Assembly: GCA_963669265.1 (NCBI GenBank)
Contig: OY769916.1
Coordinates: 1,860,001 to 1,924,000 of the forward strand
DNA: 64,000 nucleotides
Direction of reading: 5' to 3'
From: SZUA-547 sp963669265
GTDB lineage: Bacteria; Pseudomonadota; Alphaproteobacteria; Rhodobacterales; Rhodobacteraceae
Position 1 is the first letter of the stretch. Every line of letters starts with the position of its first letter. A model generated the notes under the pieces. That model did no database searches. It was not told the DNA's origin and worked only from the letters and a program-made list of their open reading frames with translations. A program made the translations under genes and the position numbers. Positions 1-8,921 of the stretch are shown here, piece by piece.

Positions 1-68
1 CTGTCGGCGAAATCCGGGCCGACGCGAAAGTCCGACGCGCGTATCTTGGAGAGGAGGCGACTGTATGA
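1..68 (+). CDS. livG: Branched-chain amino-acid ABC transporter ATP-binding protein LivG, C-terminal end only
   Basis: Only the last 21 codons are inside the window, read in the frame starting at base 3. The residues include GEIRAD..VRRAYLG, the usual tail of LivG-type ATPases, in which a short helix ends in AYLG. The stop codon (66-68) overlaps the start of the next gene in an ATGA arrangement, as expected for the livG-livF pair. Identification rests on this short tail and the neighbour. The Walker motifs lie upstream of the window. Confidence 0.7.
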   Translation, partial: VGEIRADAKVRRAYLGEEATV

Positions 69-754
69 GTTTGCTCAGCCTCTCCAACGTCACCTCGTTC
101 TATGGAGCCTCACAAGCGTTGTTCGGCGTCGATCTCGATGTGTGCGAGGGCGAAGTCGTGGCGCTGCTCGGTCGCAACGGCATGGGCAAGACCACGACGA
201 TCCGCACGATCCTTGGAGCGCCAAGAGCGCGAAGCGGCTCCATAATCTTTAATGGCGTCGATATCGGCGATTTGGCGACCTACCGGATCGCGCGCCTCGG
301 GATTGGCCTCGCGCCGGAAGGGCGGCGCTGCTTTCCAAATCTGACGGTCGCGGAGAACCTGACCGCCGCCGCGCGCAACGGGCATTGGACGGTAGAGGCC
401 GTCTGCGAATTGTTTCCACGGCTCGGCGAACGCTCAGGACAATTGGCGGCGACGCTGTCCGGCGGAGAGCAGCAAATGCTTGCGATCGCCCGTGCGCTGA
501 CCACCAATCCAACGCTGTTGATCCTCGACGAGGCGACAGAGGGGCTTGCGCCGCTGGTGCGCGAGGAAATCTGGACGTCGATACGGCGCCTCAAAGCCGC
601 GGCGCAGATTTCCATCATTGTCGTCGACAAGTCCCTCTCTGAACTCGCAAGCGTGGCCGACCGCGCGTTCATCCTTCAGCGTGGGCGCACAGTATGGAAT
701 GGTGAATTTGCGGCGATTGATGACGAACTGAAAGTCACACTGTTGGGTGTATGA
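65..754 (+). CDS. livF: Branched-chain amino-acid ABC transporter ATP-binding protein LivF
   Basis: This 229-residue cytoplasmic ATPase would power a LivHM-type permease importing branched-chain amino acids or similar compounds (amides, urea). Walker A reads GRNGMGKTT (about residues 36-44). The ABC signature is LSGGEQQ (about 131-137), followed by Walker B LLILDEA. EGRRCFPNLTVAEN is the Q-loop region in the form typical of LivF. The length is normal for the family, which lacks the C-terminal domain of MalK. It is translationally coupled to the preceding livG tail by an ATGA overlap. No further gene of this operon follows, so it is probably the last cistron. The true substrate cannot be read from the ATPase alone. 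Confidence 0.9.
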   Translation: MSLLSLSNVTSFYGASQALFGVDLDVCEGEVVALLGRNGMGKTTTIRTILGAPRARSGSIIFNGVDIGDLATYRIARLGIGLAPEGRRCFPNLTVAENLTAAARNGHWTVEAVCELFPRLGERSGQLAATLSGGEQQMLAIARALTTNPTLLILDEATEGLAPLVREEIWTSIRRLKAAAQISIIVVDKSLSELASVADRAFILQRGRTVWNGEFAAIDDELKVTLLGV

Positions 755-1598
755 ACGGTCGAACATGCGGCGTGTCTGCTCGATAACCTTCCTGTGCGAC
801 CGGCGCGAGCTCAGGAAGCAAGCCAAGAACGCCTTCGGTGATTTCCTCGCCTCTGAGGCCATCAGGGTGGTCAGCGGACGGATCGACAGCTCTGCTACGC
901 TGTGTCTCGACGAAGCACTCCATCGGTCGCACAGCCTCTAAATGACAGTGGGGCGACGATAGCCAAGTCAGGCGGGAGGAGAATGGGTATGTTTAGTATG
1001 TATACTTATTCACAATGTCGTTGTATCTCGCGTAATCAATTACGTGCCGAATTGAGGTGATTGTTTAAGGAAGAGCCTCTGGTTCATTGTCGTTCAGGAG
1101 AGAAAGTGCCGGCTAGTCCGCACTGCCGTAAATGCCCCGCCTAATGTACGATAGACTGCTGAAATGGCAGCTACGGTTTGTCGTTCCGCGGTACCGCGAT
1201 TGTCGATAGAAGGTCTGCTTTCAGCCGACCATGAACATTCGCGTTAAAGTTTGTGATCGTCCGATCAGCGGACGTAGCTGCCGCTCGCTGCAAAGTGTTA
1301 CCGAAAAGCTAGTTGAATGACCGCTGTGCGGACAAAGCCGTCATCTGAGTAATTTAGTCGGATGACCAGAGATGACCCGAAGCGGACGTTAAAGCAAGAT
1401 CTAGCTATAAGCTTCGGTGGCGCACGTTGGACATCTTTGAAGCCACTTGCTCGGAGACGTGGCGTAAAAGGCGCTTGTTATCAACGATCATCTTGAATTA
1501 GCTGCATCGCGACCCACCTACGAAAGCCTGGCATATCACCTTGATCTGGCGAGACAATTTCGCCCAATTGATGGCCATCTAATAGGACGCCGAATTCA
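755..1598. other. Long non-coding stretch between livF and the polyol operon
   Basis: No convincing gene is seen on either strand. A 64-codon frame across 747-941 overlaps livF, has no ribosome site and resembles no known family. From about 1100 to 1400 the DNA is closely stop-punctuated and looks like decayed sequence. The promoter of the downstream operon must lie towards the right end, near the palindromes at 1599-1648. Confidence 0.5.
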
Positions 1599-1648
1599 TT
1601 CTGAGGTACGAACCTCAGAAATTTGTAGAAATGAGGTACGCACCTCAT
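1599..1648. promoter_or_regulatory. Tandem palindromic operators, probably for the LacI-family regulator
   Basis: Two palindromes stand 31 bp apart, start to start. The first (1599-1620) has 9-bp arms TTCTGAGGT and ACCTCAGAA around ACGA. The second (1631-1648) has 7-bp arms ATGAGGT and ACCTCAT around ACGC. Both share TGAGGTACGNACCTCA and carry CG at the symmetry centre, which is typical of LacI-family operators. They lie 67 bp before the binding-protein start. The LacI-type gene at 8922 in the same operon is the natural candidate for binding, giving autoregulation; this is inference. Confidence 0.7.
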
Positions 1649-1714
1649 GTACGGTGCCTGCAGGCCGCGATTCGCTCATCCTCGATCACGGCGCAAAGCA
1701 ACAGGGAGGACTGG

Positions 1715-3034
1715 ATGACCTACAAGAAACTCGCATCCGCGAGCGTGATCGCCATTGCAGCGTCGACTGCATCTTCGAATGTCTTGGCCGAGGACCTTAC
1801 ACTCTGCTGGGCGGCCTGGGATCCGGCCAATGCGTTGGTTGAATTGTCGAAAGAATTCGAAGCTCAGTCCGGCCATACGATGAACTTCGAATTTGTGCCT
1901 TGGCCGAATTTCGCCGACCGAATGCTCAACGAGTTGAACTCCGGCGGAAAGCTTTGCGATCTTCTTATTGGAGACAGCCAATGGATCGGCGGCGGCGCCG
2001 AGAACGGCCACTACGTCAAGCTGAACAGTTTCTTTGACGCCAATGGCATCTCGATGGACGACTTTGCGCCGGCCACGGTGTATGCGTACTCCACTTGGCC
2101 GAAGGGTACGCCGAATTATTATGCGCTTCCGGCCATGGGAGACGCCAATGGCTGGTTCTACCGCAAGGACTGGTTCGCGCGCGACGACATCAGAGCGGCG
2201 TTTAAAGACGCCACAGGACGCGAACTTGCGGAGCCGAAGACTCAGAAGGAAATGCTCGAGGTCGCGCAGTTCTTCCAAGGGCGCGAAATCGATGGAAAGA
2301 CGGTCTATGGCGCTGCGATCTTCACAGAGCGGGGCTCGGAAGGCATCACCATGGGCGTCACTTCGGCGTTGTATCCTTGGGGCTTTAAGTATGAGAACAC
2401 GCCCGGGAAATACGACATGGAAGGCGCGGTGAACTCACCCGAAGCGGTCGAAGCCCTTGAATTCTATAAAGAATTCTACAAAACGGCGACGCCCCCGGGC
2501 TATACGAACTCGTACATGGGTGAATCGCTTGATGCGTTCAAATCCGGTCAGGTCGCGATGGCCATGAACTGGTTCGCATTCTTCCCGGGCCTCTACGCCG
2601 ATCCGAACACGGGCGGAGATAAGATCGATTTCTTCGTAAACCCGCCACAGAACCAGGCCGGCTCCACATTAGGCGGCCAGGGAATTTCGGTCGTTGCCTA
2701 CTCGGACAAGCAAGATGCAGCGTTAGAGTACATCAAGTGGTTCTCCGATCCCTCTGTTCAGGCCAAATGGTGGGAGCTAGGTGGTTACTCCGCTCACAAC
2801 GCAGTGCTGAACGATCCGGGTTTCGTCGACAGCCAGCCATTTGCTGGCGACTTCCTGGAAGCCATGGGCGCCGTTCAGGACTTCTGGCAAGAGCCGGCTT
2901 ATGCGGAACTTCTCTTGGCAATGCAAAAGCGGATTCACGACTATGTCGTCGCCGACAAGGGGACCGCTAAAGAGGCGCTTGACTTGCTAATCGAGGACTG
3001 GACTGAAGTCTTCGAAGATGAAGGCAAATTGTAA
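1715..3034 (+). CDS. Extracellular solute-binding protein of a sugar/polyol ABC importer
   Basis: This is a 439-residue periplasmic binding protein of the family-1 (MalE/UgpB-like) type that delivers substrate to the following permeases. The start at 1715 is chosen because GGGAGGA lies just upstream and the protein then opens with a Sec signal peptide (MTYKKLASASVIAIAAS, cleavage after NVLA). An upstream ATG at 1631 falls inside an operator and is unlikely. Mature features include LCWAAWDPANALVELSKEFE at the N terminus and a hinge region with GQVAMAMNWFAFFPG. It is the first gene of a long operon with a DhaK-type kinase, suggesting a polyol or short ketose as substrate. The exact ligand cannot be read. 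Confidence 0.85.
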   Translation: MTYKKLASASVIAIAASTASSNVLAEDLTLCWAAWDPANALVELSKEFEAQSGHTMNFEFVPWPNFADRMLNELNSGGKLCDLLIGDSQWIGGGAENGHYVKLNSFFDANGISMDDFAPATVYAYSTWPKGTPNYYALPAMGDANGWFYRKDWFARDDIRAAFKDATGRELAEPKTQKEMLEVAQFFQGREIDGKTVYGAAIFTERGSEGITMGVTSALYPWGFKYENTPGKYDMEGAVNSPEAVEALEFYKEFYKTATPPGYTNSYMGESLDAFKSGQVAMAMNWFAFFPGLYADPNTGGDKIDFFVNPPQNQAGSTLGGQGISVVAYSDKQDAALEYIKWFSDPSVQAKWWELGGYSAHNAVLNDPGFVDSQPFAGDFLEAMGAVQDFWQEPAYAELLLAMQKRIHDYVVADKGTAKEALDLLIEDWTEVFEDEGKL

Positions 3035-3045
3035 GCTCTTCGATT

Positions 3046-3073
3046 GATGGGAGCGGTTCCGCCCGCTCCCATC
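3046..3073 (+). terminator. Intercistronic hairpin after the binding-protein gene
   Basis: A perfect 11-bp stem GATGGGAGCGG / CCGCTCCCATC closes a 6-nt loop immediately after the binding-protein stop codon, with no T-run. Such stems usually stabilise the upstream transcript or cause partial termination, so that binding protein is made in excess over permease. Confidence 0.7.
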
Positions 3074-3131
3074 CAGCAACGCGCAACGATCATTGAGCTT
3101 TGCGCCTCATCAAACTGGAATCGCCGAAGCC

Positions 3132-4079
3132 ATGTCGGACAAGACGATAGATATCGTTGCCGCGGCAACGCCCACCCGAGTTGCGCGCAAAGTCAGAGGG
3201 TTGTCGGATCGAGCGATCGCATGGCTCTTTGTCGGACCGACCATTTTCTTGCTCTTGGCGATCAATATCTTTCCGCTGATTTGGACGATTCAACTGAGCT
3301 TCACGAACTTCAAGGCCAATCGCATTGGGCGCGAAGTGAAGAATATCGGCCTCCGCAACTATGAGCGCATCCTGACAGACGGTGACATCTGGTTGAACAT
3401 GCAGGCCACGGCGCATTTCCTGTTCTGGACGATCTTTTTTCAGGTGCTGATTGGCTTCTCACTCGCTTGGCTCATCAACAAGAAATTCAAGGGGAACGAT
3501 CTTTGGACGACGATAATTGTTTTGCCGATGATGCTTTCCCCTGCAGTGGTCGGCAATTTCTGGAAGTTTCTCTATCAGCCTCAGATTGGCCTCTTTAACT
3601 ATATCGTTGCTTGGTTCACAGGTGGCGATGCATCGAGCTTTGAGATGCTTGGATCTGTGGAACTCGCTCCGTGGTCGATCGTCATTGTCGACACTTGGAT
3701 GTGGACGCCCTTTGTCATGCTGATCTGTTTGGCCGGGCTTCGCAGCATCCCAGACTATATTTATGAGGCTGCGGAAGTCGATCGGGCTAGCAAGCTGCGC
3801 CAGTTTTTTACGATCACCATACCGATGGTACTGCCTTTTCTAATGCTGGCCGTTCTCTTTCGGGGGATCGAGAACTTCAAAATGTTCGATTTGGTGGTTC
3901 AGCTAACAGGCGGTGGTCCTGGGAGCACGACCGAGCTTACGTCAATCAACCTGAAGCGAGAGGCGTTCGAGAAGTGGCGAACGGGCTATGCATCCGCATA
4001 CGCAATTATCCTATTTGTGGCGGTCTTTGGACTGGCTTCGATCTATGTGAAGGCGCTAAACAAAGTGAAGGAAAGATGA
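3132..4079 (+). CDS. ABC transporter permease, MalF/UgpA-like
   Basis: This inner-membrane permease of the binding-protein-dependent (MalF) class has about 315 residues with six predicted membrane helices, beginning with a hydrophobic segment near LFVGPTIFLLLAINIFP. The EAA loop that docks on the ATPase reads YEAAEVDRASKLRQFFTITIP. An alternative start at 3093 adds 13 residues; the ATG at 3132 (MSDKTID) is preferred because the extra segment resembles no permease N terminus. Neither start has a strong ribosome site. The stop overlaps the next gene by ATGA. It pairs with the MalG-like permease to form the channel. Confidence 0.85.
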   Translation: MSDKTIDIVAAATPTRVARKVRGLSDRAIAWLFVGPTIFLLLAINIFPLIWTIQLSFTNFKANRIGREVKNIGLRNYERILTDGDIWLNMQATAHFLFWTIFFQVLIGFSLAWLINKKFKGNDLWTTIIVLPMMLSPAVVGNFWKFLYQPQIGLFNYIVAWFTGGDASSFEMLGSVELAPWSIVIVDTWMWTPFVMLICLAGLRSIPDYIYEAAEVDRASKLRQFFTITIPMVLPFLMLAVLFRGIENFKMFDLVVQLTGGGPGSTTELTSINLKREAFEKWRTGYASAYAIILFVAVFGLASIYVKALNKVKER

Positions 4080-5014
4080 GCAGTTTTTCCGTCACAGAAC
4101 CGACGAAGCGCTCCAAATGGTTGGCTGGCGTGCTCGTCATATCCTACGCGCTGATCACGATGATCCCACTGGTTTGGATCATGCTGACTGGTTTCAAGTC
4201 ACCAACGGACGCCATCAGCTATCCGCCAAAGGTCATGTTTGAGCCAACCCTTGAAGGCTATGTGAATCTTTTCACGACGCGCACCCGCCAAACACAGGAA
4301 TTCCTTGACGCGAACCCTCCGCAGGACTGGGCCGATGAGATCGTGCGTGAATACGACATGGTCATCGTCGGGCCGTCAAAGTTTGGCGAACGCTTCATGA
4401 ACTCCATCATAATTGGGTTTGGCTCGACCTTCCTGTCGGTATTCCTTGGAACGCTCGCCGCCTATGCATTCAGCAGGTTCAAGATCCCGTTGGCCGATGA
4501 TCTGCTGTTTTTTATCTTGAGCACGCGGATGATGCCGCCAATCGCAGTCGCGATCCCGATTTTCCTGATGTACCGCAATCTCGGACTGTCCGACACGCAC
4601 CTGGGCATGATTTTGCTTTACACGGCGGTCAATATTTCCCTCGCCGTGTGGCTACTAAAGGGATTCATCGATGAGATTCCGAGAGAGTATGAAGAGGCCG
4701 CTCTCATCGACGGCTACACCCGGTTTCAGGCGTTCTACAAAGTCGTCCTTCCACAAGCCGCCACCGGCATCGCTTCGACCGCAATCTTTTGTCTAATCTT
4801 TGCTTGGAACGAGTACGCATTCGCTGTGCTTCTTACGTCGGCCACGGCGCAAACCGCGCCGCCTTTCATCCCTACGATCATTGGTATTGGCGGACTCGAT
4901 TGGCCTGCCGTAGCTGCTGGTGCGACCATCTTCCTGATCCCGGTCATGATCTTCACAATCATGCTGCGAAAACACCTCCTGCGGGGCATTACATTCGGAG
5001 CTGTTCGCAAATGA
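4076..5014 (+). CDS. ABC transporter permease, MalG/UgpE-like
   Basis: This 312-residue inner-membrane permease is the second half of the heterodimeric channel. The first helix is VLVISYALITMIPLVWIML. A long periplasmic insert follows (about residues 55-100, rich in charged residues). The EAA loop reads EEAALIDGYTRFQAFYKVVLPQA. The start at 4076 overlaps the upstream stop by four bases (ATGA) and gives a normal N terminus, whereas the longer frame from 3974 overlaps the previous gene. The stop is in turn ATGA-coupled to the small membrane gene that follows. Confidence 0.88.
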   Translation: MSSFSVTEPTKRSKWLAGVLVISYALITMIPLVWIMLTGFKSPTDAISYPPKVMFEPTLEGYVNLFTTRTRQTQEFLDANPPQDWADEIVREYDMVIVGPSKFGERFMNSIIIGFGSTFLSVFLGTLAAYAFSRFKIPLADDLLFFILSTRMMPPIAVAIPIFLMYRNLGLSDTHLGMILLYTAVNISLAVWLLKGFIDEIPREYEEAALIDGYTRFQAFYKVVLPQAATGIASTAIFCLIFAWNEYAFAVLLTSATAQTAPPFIPTIIGIGGLDWPAVAAGATIFLIPVMIFTIMLRKHLLRGITFGAVRK

Positions 5015-5199
5015 CCCAGTTCTTCTCACGCTTGCTGAGCTTTCGTCGCGGCCCATGGGAAATCGTCGCAACGATTCTGATCGCTCTTGGCATCTTCATG
5101 CTGATGCAGCCGTTTGTGCTTTGGGCCTTCACCTATTCGTTCGTCGTTACTCTGGTGGGCACGGTGATGTTCATCATCGTCAGCCATTTCCCGGAGTAA
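5011..5199 (+). CDS. Small two-helix membrane protein in an ABC transporter operon
   Basis: A 62-residue protein begins at an ATG that overlaps the permease stop (ATGA). It has a basic N terminus (LLSFRRGPWE) followed by two hydrophobic helices (about residues 19-38 and 41-57) and ends SHFPE. Small membrane proteins lie at this position in some rhizobial glycerol-type ABC operons; whether this one is homologous is not shown by sequence here. It may be an accessory subunit of the transporter. Coupling on the left and a 2-bp gap before the next ATPase on the right support a real gene. Confidence 0.75.
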   Translation: MTQFFSRLLSFRRGPWEIVATILIALGIFMLMQPFVLWAFTYSFVVTLVGTVMFIIVSHFPE

Positions 5200-5201
5200 C
5201 T

Positions 5202-6299
5202 ATGGCTCAGATCGTGATCAAAAAACTTAAGAAGCAGTTCGGTGATTTCACGGCCGTTCGCGACAGCTCCTTCACGATTGAGGATGGTGAGTTCTTCATG
5301 CTGCTCGGCCCATCGGGTTGCGGCAAGACCACAACTCTAAGAATGATCGCCGGGCTTGAGCTGCCGACATCGGGCGAAATTTACCTCGACGGAGAAGAGA
5401 TCAGCCAGCGGCCGCCATCCGAGCGCGATATCGCCTTCGTCTTTCAGATGTTTGCGCTCTACCCACATATGAACGTGCGCAAAAACATCAGTTATCCGTT
5501 GCTGTCGCAGGGAATGCCGCGCGCAGATGTGAAGGCGAAAGTCGCTGAAGTCGCAAAAATTCTCGGGATTGAAGATATTTTGAATCGTCCTGTTGGCGGA
5601 CTTTCGGGCGGCGATCGCCAAAGGGTGGCGCTTGGCAGAGCGATCGTTCGCGAACCAAAGGCCTTCATGATGGACGAGCCGCTCGGCGCGCTTGATGCAG
5701 AGTTTCGCGAACATATGGCCGAGGAATTGCGCGCGCTTCACGACCGAATGGGCGCAACCACGGTCTATGTGACGCACGACCAATTGGAAGCCATGCAGAT
5801 GGGCGACAAGATCGTGGTGATGAACAACGCCGTGGTCGAGCAATTCGGAACGCCGCAAGAGATTTACGACAAACCGGCCACCATATTCGTGGCTGACTTT
5901 ATCGGATCACCCGCAATGAACTTTTTGCCGTTTGAGGGAAAGCTAGCGCCCGCAGACAACTCGGTGGAATTGAGTGGATTCCAGACCGCCATTCCGAAAC
6001 TACTCGAAGGAGCCGAGGGCCAACTTGTCTTTGGAGTCCGCCCGGAACATATCGAACTTACCGACTCCAGCGACTATCGAGCCAGGGTGATGGCCACTGA
6101 GTATCTTGGCACGACGCAGATCATAACGCTTGATAGCCCGAACGGAGAATTGAAGGCGCGCGTCGATTCAAGCCGGAGAGTTGCGACCGGAGAAACTGTG
6201 GGCTTGGTGTTCAATTCCGAGACCATCACCCTTTTCGACCAATCCAGCGGCCAAGCGTTGCGCTCCGCCCTGAACGAGGAAGTTTTGGCGAATGGCTGA
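5202..6299 (+). CDS. MalK/UgpC-type ABC transporter ATP-binding protein (first of two)
   Basis: This 365-residue ATPase powers the sugar importer. Walker A is GPSGCGKTTT (about 38-47), the Q-loop FQMFALYPHMNV, the signature LSGGDRQRVALGR (usual LSGGQRQ), and Walker B AFMMDEPLGALDA, with the switch H in VYVTHDQLEA. A C-terminal OB/TOBE regulatory region (about 240-365, FGVRPEHIEL) is present, as in MalK. The start at 5202 gives MAQIVIKKL, while the longer frame runs into the preceding gene. Its end overlaps the next ATPase by 8 bp. Two different ATPase genes in one operon suggest a heterodimeric motor, as in glycerol-type importers. Confidence 0.9.
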   Translation: MAQIVIKKLKKQFGDFTAVRDSSFTIEDGEFFMLLGPSGCGKTTTLRMIAGLELPTSGEIYLDGEEISQRPPSERDIAFVFQMFALYPHMNVRKNISYPLLSQGMPRADVKAKVAEVAKILGIEDILNRPVGGLSGGDRQRVALGRAIVREPKAFMMDEPLGALDAEFREHMAEELRALHDRMGATTVYVTHDQLEAMQMGDKIVVMNNAVVEQFGTPQEIYDKPATIFVADFIGSPAMNFLPFEGKLAPADNSVELSGFQTAIPKLLEGAEGQLVFGVRPEHIELTDSSDYRARVMATEYLGTTQIITLDSPNGELKARVDSSRRVATGETVGLVFNSETITLFDQSSGQALRSALNEEVLANG

Positions 6300-7284
6300 G
6301 GTTGTCCTCGAGAACATCAGAAAATCCTTTGGAGACACGAATGCTGTTGACGGCATTTCGATGACAATCCCGGATGGCGCTTTCGTGGTCCTTTTGGGCC
6401 CGACCGGCGCAGGCAAAACCACTACTCTGCGGCTAATATCTGGTCTCGAAAAACTTGATGCAGGAAGGGTTTCCATAGGAGGTCAGGATGTGGGCCAAGA
6501 AACCCCGGCCCAGCGCGACGTGGCGATGGTTTTTCAGCAGTACTCGCTCTATCCGCACATGAGCGTGCGCGACAATCTCGCCTTCCCATTGCGCTCGCCA
6601 GTGCTCAGGACGCCTGAGAACGAGATCGCGGCCAAGGTTAAGCAGATCGCCGAGATCCTCCAAATTCCAGACAAACTCGACAACAAAGCGACCGAGCTTT
6701 CGGGCGGTGAGATGCAGCGCGTATCGATCGGCCGGGCGCTAGTGCGTGATCCCTCAATTTATCTTATGGATGAACCGCTTAGCTCTCTGGATGCGAAATT
6801 GCGCGCCGACCTGCGGGTCGAACTTAAGCGCATTCACGCAGAGCTGGGATCGACGTTGCTTTATGTCACCCATGATCAAATCGAAGCCATGACAATGGCC
6901 ACGCAGATAGGCGTTCTGGAAGAGGGAAAGCTGGTCCAGTTCGGCACTCCGCGAGAGATCTACGAGAATCCTTGCAGCATTTACGTGGCGAGCCGACTTG
7001 GCCTGCCGCGGATCAACATTCTGCCTTCGTCGCTTTTTCCGGGCGACCACAAGGGACCTCAGATTGGGTTGAGGCCGGAAAACATCCAGCAAGGTGAAGG
7101 CGTAGAAGCCGTGGTTGTCCGCGCAGAGCATCTAGGCGATCAGACCCGGTTGCACCTCGACCTCGAAGGGTATGCCGTCACAACGTTGACCGACGCACAT
7201 CGAGACTATTCGCCAAATGCGAAGATTAAGATTCAGCCCAGCAGACCGATGTACTTCGATGTATCCGGCGCTCGGGTCATATAG
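6292..7284 (+). CDS. MalK/UgpC-type ABC transporter ATP-binding protein (second of two)
   Basis: This 330-residue ATPase is a paralogue of the preceding one. Walker A is GPTGAGKTTT, the Q-loop FQQYSLYPHMSV, the signature LSGGEMQRVSIGR, and Walker B IYLMDEPLSSLDA, followed by VTHDQIEAMTMA. The C-terminal regulatory segment is shorter than in the first paralogue but keeps IGLRPENIQ. It overlaps the upstream gene by 8 bp and is followed at 14 bp by the kinase gene. It probably pairs with the first ATPase on the MalFG-like permeases. Confidence 0.9.
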   Translation: MAEVVLENIRKSFGDTNAVDGISMTIPDGAFVVLLGPTGAGKTTTLRLISGLEKLDAGRVSIGGQDVGQETPAQRDVAMVFQQYSLYPHMSVRDNLAFPLRSPVLRTPENEIAAKVKQIAEILQIPDKLDNKATELSGGEMQRVSIGRALVRDPSIYLMDEPLSSLDAKLRADLRVELKRIHAELGSTLLYVTHDQIEAMTMATQIGVLEEGKLVQFGTPREIYENPCSIYVASRLGLPRINILPSSLFPGDHKGPQIGLRPENIQQGEGVEAVVVRAEHLGDQTRLHLDLEGYAVTTLTDAHRDYSPNAKIKIQPSRPMYFDVSGARVI

Positions 7285-7297
7285 GGGAGGACGCGAG

Positions 7298-8920
7298 TTG
7301 GCACATTTCCTAAACGCCAAAGAAACCCTGGTCACCGAGGCGATCGACGGGCTGCTAGCATCCTCGGGTGGAGCGCTGTCACGGCTCGATGGATATCCGC
7401 ATATAAAGGTTGTCTATCGAACCGATTGGGACAAGTCGAAGGTCGCCCTGATTTCGGGTGGCGGCTCAGGTCACGAGCCCGCACATGCAGGCTTTGTAGG
7501 CGCAGGCATGCTGACCGCGGCGATCTGCGGCGAGGTGTTCGCATCACCATCCGTCGAAGCAATTCTGGCGGGAATCCTAACTGTGACTGGCAAAGCCGGC
7601 TGCTTGTTGATTGTGAAAAACTACACCGGCGACAGGTTGAATTTCGGCCTTGCGGCTGAGCGCGCGCGCGCGCTTGGGCGAAATGTCGAGATGGTGGTGG
7701 TTGATGATGACATCGCCTTGCCTGAACTGCCGCAGCGCAGGGGTGTGGCGGGCACGCTTTTCGTCCACAAAATCACGGGCGCGATGGCAGAGGCGGGCGA
7801 AGGTCTAGAGGCAGTTACGGAAGCCGCGAAGGCAGTGATAGGCAAGATTGCAAGCATAGGTATGAGCCTGGACACGTGCACGGTTCCAGGTTCGCCAAAG
7901 GAAGACAGAATTGCGGCTGGCAAGGCGGAGTTGGGTCTGGGCATACACGGCGAACCCGGTGTCGAGCAGGTCGACTTCTCGACAGCTCTGCAAGCGATGG
8001 ACACCGTGGTTGGCAAACTGCAACCCCATTTAAAGACCGGTACATCGGTTGTGCTTGTGAACAACCTCGGATCGACAACGCTTTTGGAGATGTCGCTGTT
8101 GACACGCGCACTTTCCGAGGCACGCATCGCCAGTCACATTATCGGCCCCGCGCCCATGATGACCTCGTTGGACATGCACGGTTTCTCGATATCAGTGATG
8201 GAGACGACACCGAGTGAATTGGTTGCACTAGAGGCGCCCGTCGCCATGCCGGCTTGGCCGGGTCTCAACGAAATCTCCCCTTGTCGCGTTACGGCGCTCC
8301 CTGATGGATTGACCCCAATCGAGCCGATCCCGTCAAAGAACGAGAAAGTTCGCAAAACGATCGACCGGATCTCAGATCTGCTGATCTCGGCAGAAGCAGA
8401 TTTAAACGCATTGGACGCGAAGTCTGGTGATGGCGACACAGGCAGTACGCTTGCGACCGCAGCGCGGGCGTTAAAAAGCGGTCTCGACAAGATGCCGCTC
8501 GCTGACCTGACTCAGTTGTTTCCTGCGTTAGGCAATGAGTTGAGCCAGACAATGGGCGGGTCGTCCGGCGTCATCTTGGCAATCTATTTCAACGCCGCTG
8601 GAGACGCCTGCGCAAACGGCGCACCGGTAACGAAAGCTCTGGTCGAAGGGCTGACCCGCGTCAGCGAGGTCGGGGGCGCAGGAGCCGGCGACCGAACCAT
8701 GATCGATGCGCTTGAGCCAGCGCTCGCCGCATTGCCAGACGGCGTGGCCGCCGCGGCGGAGGCCGCGCGAAAAGGCGCCGATAGCACTGCTGCTATTCAC
8801 CGGGCGAAAGCCGGTCGGGCCGCCTATGTTCCCGAGGAAAATCTAAAGGGTCACAACGACCCAGGGGCAGAGGCAGTCGCGTTGCTCTTTGAAGGTCTTG
8901 CATCAGAACTGGAGGCTTAA
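7298..8920 (+). CDS. DhaK-DhaL fused ATP-dependent dihydroxyacetone-type ketose kinase
   Basis: This 540-residue single-chain kinase joins a DhaK domain (about 1-330) and a DhaL nucleotide-binding domain (about 345-540). The DhaK part has SGGGSGHEPAHAGFVG and GIHGEPG, the region of the histidine that forms a hemiaminal with the ketose. The DhaL part has the metal-binding DGDTGSTL and GGSSG. The start is TTG at 7298, preceded by GGGGAGGA; the longer frame beginning at 7217 lies inside the previous gene. Related kinases act on dihydroxyacetone, glyceraldehyde or erythrulose. In an operon with an isomerase and a dehydrogenase, a tetrulose or branched pentulose is as plausible as dihydroxyacetone, so the substrate is left open. 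Confidence 0.88.
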   Translation: MAHFLNAKETLVTEAIDGLLASSGGALSRLDGYPHIKVVYRTDWDKSKVALISGGGSGHEPAHAGFVGAGMLTAAICGEVFASPSVEAILAGILTVTGKAGCLLIVKNYTGDRLNFGLAAERARALGRNVEMVVVDDDIALPELPQRRGVAGTLFVHKITGAMAEAGEGLEAVTEAAKAVIGKIASIGMSLDTCTVPGSPKEDRIAAGKAELGLGIHGEPGVEQVDFSTALQAMDTVVGKLQPHLKTGTSVVLVNNLGSTTLLEMSLLTRALSEARIASHIIGPAPMMTSLDMHGFSISVMETTPSELVALEAPVAMPAWPGLNEISPCRVTALPDGLTPIEPIPSKNEKVRKTIDRISDLLISAEADLNALDAKSGDGDTGSTLATAARALKSGLDKMPLADLTQLFPALGNELSQTMGGSSGVILAIYFNAAGDACANGAPVTKALVEGLTRVSEVGGAGAGDRTMIDALEPALAALPDGVAAAAEAARKGADSTAAIHRAKAGRAAYVPEENLKGHNDPGAEAVALLFEGLASELEA

Positions 8921-8921
8921 G

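Noticed and set aside
46..252. Open frame overlapping the livG tail and livF on the same strand
   Set aside because: It is a +1-frame shadow of livF, arginine-rich, and matches no family.
747..941. 64-codon frame overlapping the end of livF
   Set aside because: No ribosome site, no recognisable family, and a similar-length frame exists on the opposite strand.
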